From PSRJ01 sp963825305 (GTDB lineage: Bacteria > Acidobacteriota > Terriglobia > Bryobacterales > Bryobacteraceae), in assembly GCA_963825305.1 (NCBI GenBank), contig CAWGTA010000003.1, forward strand, positions 248,001-312,000: 64,000 bases of DNA. Direction: 5' to 3'. The notes beneath the pieces were generated by a model that was not told where the DNA came from, ran no database searches, and saw only the letters and a list, made by a program, of their open reading frames with translations. Shown here in pieces: positions 62,038-64,000 of this stretch; the first letter of the stretch is position 1; every line of letters begins with the position of its first letter. The position numbers and the translations under genes were made by a program.

Positions 62038-63762
62038 TCAGGCTTCCAGACGAAAACGTGTTTCTGCCAGGCGGTACAGTGGGCGCCATAACAGCCTGTT
62101 TATACAAACGACCAGAAGCGCCATCACCATCGTCGAGACCAGCAGCAAATGGAAATTTCCTGAGTCAGTGGCGGAACTGATCTGGGCGCCAAGCCCCAAG
62201 GTCGTGAGAGTCTGTCCTCGAAAGTGGAAATATTCGGAGACGATGCTGGCGTTCCACGCGCCGCCGGACGCGGTGATCAGACCAGTCACCAGGTAAGGGA
62301 AGATTCCGGGCAGGATGAGCGTTCGCCACTGCTGTACATCGCGGAAGCGAAAGACGGCGGCCGCTTCGCGTAATTCGGTGGGAATGGCAATGGCGCCGGC
62401 AATGACGTTGAAAAGGATGTACCACATGGTGCCCAGGAGCATTAGCGCCACGGCCGCAACGCTTAGACTCCCTCCAAGCCGCACCAGCCCTAGCAGCACA
62501 ATCGGAAACAACGCCGTCGCAGGAATGGATGCCACTACTTGCGCCACCGGCTGCGCGATACGAGCCAGCTTGGGATGGAAGCCGATGGCCACTCCGGCGG
62601 GAATGGTCCAGAGCGAAGCAATCACCAGAGCGAACATCACGCGCACGAAAGTGGCTCCCGCGGCTTTGCAGGTGCCGGTCAGTTCCGCGGCCGTGATCCC
62701 GCTTAGCACCTTGGCCGCTTCGAAGAGGGCGTAGAATGCAAGCAAAATCGCCACCGCAGCAGCCCCCCGCGCGATCCATGGAGTCATACGCGATGATGTC
62801 CGAGGTGCGGCCGGCTTTGCGGCGGCCAGACTCGAACTTAGCCGTTCCCATGTGGGAGTGAACGCGCGTACGCGTAGCCAGCGAAATGCGCTCGAGTGGC
62901 GAAACAAGTGAAGAATGGGGGAGTAAGGCGTGCTGGAGCGCTCCACCTGCTCAAACTTGAATCGGTCGGACCACGCGATGGCAGGACGCCACAGCAGCTG
63001 GTCTAGCAGTACGATTACCGCGATCATCGTCCCGAGGCCCCAAAGAATGGACGCTGTGTCGCCAGCACTTGCAGCCGTTTGCAGATAGGAGCCGAGGCCG
63101 GGCAGGCGGAAGTCGTGCTTGCCCAAAACAAACATCTCGCACGCCATCAGGAAAAACCATCCGCTCGCCACGGAAACGATCGAGTTCCAAATCAGTCCGA
63201 TCACGCCAAACGGAAGTTCGAGCTCGATAAACCTCTGCCAGCTGCTGAAACCGTAGATGGCCGCCGCCTCGTGCAGCTCGCGGGGGATGGACCGCAACGA
63301 CGAGTAGAAGCTGAACGCGATGTTCCACACCTGGCCAGTGAAAATCAAAATGATGGAACCAAGTTCCACGCCCAACTGGCGGGAGGGAAACAGGGCCACC
63401 ATCGCCAGCATGACTCCGGGCAGGAAACTCAGCACGGGAATCGATTGCAAAATGTCCAGGGCTGCAATCATCACGCTTTCCAGGCGCGGCTGGTGCGCCG
63501 CGATGTATCCGTAGCCAATCGCGAAGATCAGGCTGAGAACGTAGGCGATCCCCACCCGTACCAGTGAATAGAACGCATACGCCGGCAGCGCGGTGGGCGA
63601 TCTTGAGATCTCTACCGCCTGTGTGGCCGCGCCGAACCAGTAGTGCGCGATGTTGAGGACGCCATAAATGCCCGCGGCCACAATGAGGAAGACCAGACCA
63701 TCCACCAGCCAGGACCAACTCCGCTCACGGATGACCAATCGCGAAAACAGGTTGATAGCCAT
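62038..63762 (-). CDS. ABC transporter permease with two permease domains (NitT/TauT type)
   Basis: A 574-residue membrane protein that repeats the binding-protein-dependent permease domain. The first has the EAA loop ELHEAAAIYGFSSWQRFIEL and the second ELREAAAVFRFRDVQQWRTL. About 12 hydrophobic segments. This fused form is found in nitrate/sulfonate/taurine-type (or anion-like) importers that carry an AAA-associated C-terminal domain on the ATPase, as here. Its ATG overlaps the ATPase stop by one base (TGATG). The substrate is unknown. Confidence 0.88.
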   Translation of the reverse strand: MAINLFSRLVIRERSWSWLVDGLVFLIVAAGIYGVLNIAHYWFGAATQAVEISRSPTALPAYAFYSLVRVGIAYVLSLIFAIGYGYIAAHQPRLESVMIAALDILQSIPVLSFLPGVMLAMVALFPSRQLGVELGSIILIFTGQVWNIAFSFYSSLRSIPRELHEAAAIYGFSSWQRFIELELPFGVIGLIWNSIVSVASGWFFLMACEMFVLGKHDFRLPGLGSYLQTAASAGDTASILWGLGTMIAVIVLLDQLLWRPAIAWSDRFKFEQVERSSTPYSPILHLFRHSSAFRWLRVRAFTPTWERLSSSLAAAKPAAPRTSSRMTPWIARGAAAVAILLAFYALFEAAKVLSGITAAELTGTCKAAGATFVRVMFALVIASLWTIPAGVAIGFHPKLARIAQPVAQVVASIPATALFPIVLLGLVRLGGSLSVAAVALMLLGTMWYILFNVIAGAIAIPTELREAAAVFRFRDVQQWRTLILPGIFPYLVTGLITASGGAWNASIVSEYFHFRGQTLTTLGLGAQISSATDSGNFHLLLVSTMVMALLVVCINRLLWRPLYRLAETRFRLEA

Positions 63763-64000
63763 CAGCGCGTGGCGACCCCTTCCGGGGACGCGGTGTGCTG
63801 CATATCGCCGGGAATGTAGAAGCGCTCGGTGGCGGAGTCATGGTCGAACAGCTCCGCGTAGCGGCCCCAGTGGATGGCGGTCTCCAACTGGCGTTGCGTT
63901 TCGTCTTCGCTGAAATGCTCTTCCAATGTGTCGCGGAAGAACTCGTCCGGAAGAGAGCGGTTGGTCTTGGCTTCGAGCGCGCGCCTTATCTGCCGGATGA
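63762..64000 (-). CDS. ABC transporter ATP-binding protein, C-terminal part
   Basis: The gene enters from the right edge; only its last 78 residues are inside. They are not the ATPase core but the AAA-associated C-terminal domain seen in this transporter group: FRDTLEEHFSEDETQRQLET, AIHWGRYAELFDHDSATERF. The frame ends PEGVATR at a TGA shared with the permease start, so the two form an operon. Confidence 0.8.
   Translation of the reverse strand, partial: IRQIRRALEAKTNRSLPDEFFRDTLEEHFSEDETQRQLETAIHWGRYAELFDHDSATERFYIPGDMQHTASPEGVATR

Noticed and set aside
1..64000. tRNA or rRNA genes
   Set aside because: No cloverleaf with a GGTTCGAATCC-type T-arm outside coding sequence and no rRNA core motifs were found by eye; a tRNA scan would settle it.

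Overview
The window looks like a chromosomal segment of a high-GC Acidobacteriota, most likely the Solibacter/Bryobacter lineage. The best pointers are an NHL-repeat exoprotein ending in the domain known as TIGR03437 (Solibacter uncharacterised C-terminal domain), two sets of DUF1587/1592/1588/1585 cytochrome plus DUF1552 genes, an ECF sigma factor beside a Ser/Thr kinase with TPRs, a PEP-CTERM protein, and several large secreted beta-rich proteins. No rRNA, tRNA, CRISPR array, prophage or integrative element was recognised.

Layout. 0-9.2 kb is mostly housekeeping: a partial secreted beta-sandwich protein, a TPR protein, fabD, a dCMP deaminase, a REP-associated tyrosine transposase (RAYT) flanked by its own inverted REP hairpins, a DHH phosphoesterase, and a minus-strand operon ftsY-ribD-ribE that faces a short-chain dehydrogenase across 25 bp. 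9.3-16.8 kb holds an NHL/TIGR03437 exoprotein and a sigma factor-kinase pair. 17-25.8 kb holds an aminotransferase, a trans-sulfuration enzyme and cysS in one operon, then a PilZ protein, a cytochrome c, lepB, an amidohydrolase and a second NHL protein. 25.8-33.6 kb holds a TonB receptor-YfiR pair, a HbpS/GlcG protein, a VapBC-like pair and secreted proteins. 33.8-50.7 kb is a mirror arrangement: two copies of the same three-gene set (cytochrome DUF1592, Tat-exported DUF1552, secreted ankyrin protein) in opposite orientation around a CEMIP-like G8/beta-helix protein and a graveyard of gene relics (reverse transcriptase, kinase tail, quinoprotein dehydrogenase). 50.7-56 kb is an operon for an SPFH/HflKC complex whose first gene appears to join a P1B-type ATPase to HflK. 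56-61.5 kb is a two-gene unit of a PHP-domain exoprotein and a GH5-like hydrolase with tandem C-terminal modules. 61.7-64 kb ends with a small secreted protein and a nitrate/sulfonate-type ABC transporter.

Two cautions. From about 51.7 to 59.7 kb the reading frames are broken by roughly twenty single-base shifts, mostly +1, while operon junctions stay intact; this looks like poor consensus rather than gene death. Isolated lesions also occur in ribD (amber), the first NHL gene and the trans-sulfuration gene. Start sites fall into two classes: several genes have a -10-like hexamer 6-10 bases before the start codon (leaderless or nearly so), whereas many secreted-protein genes have strong Shine-Dalgarno sequences.

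Three families of short palindromes (called A, B and C here) are scattered between genes. Family A shows compensatory stem changes and brackets the RAYT gene. Family C also lies inside the signal-peptide codons of two exported proteins.
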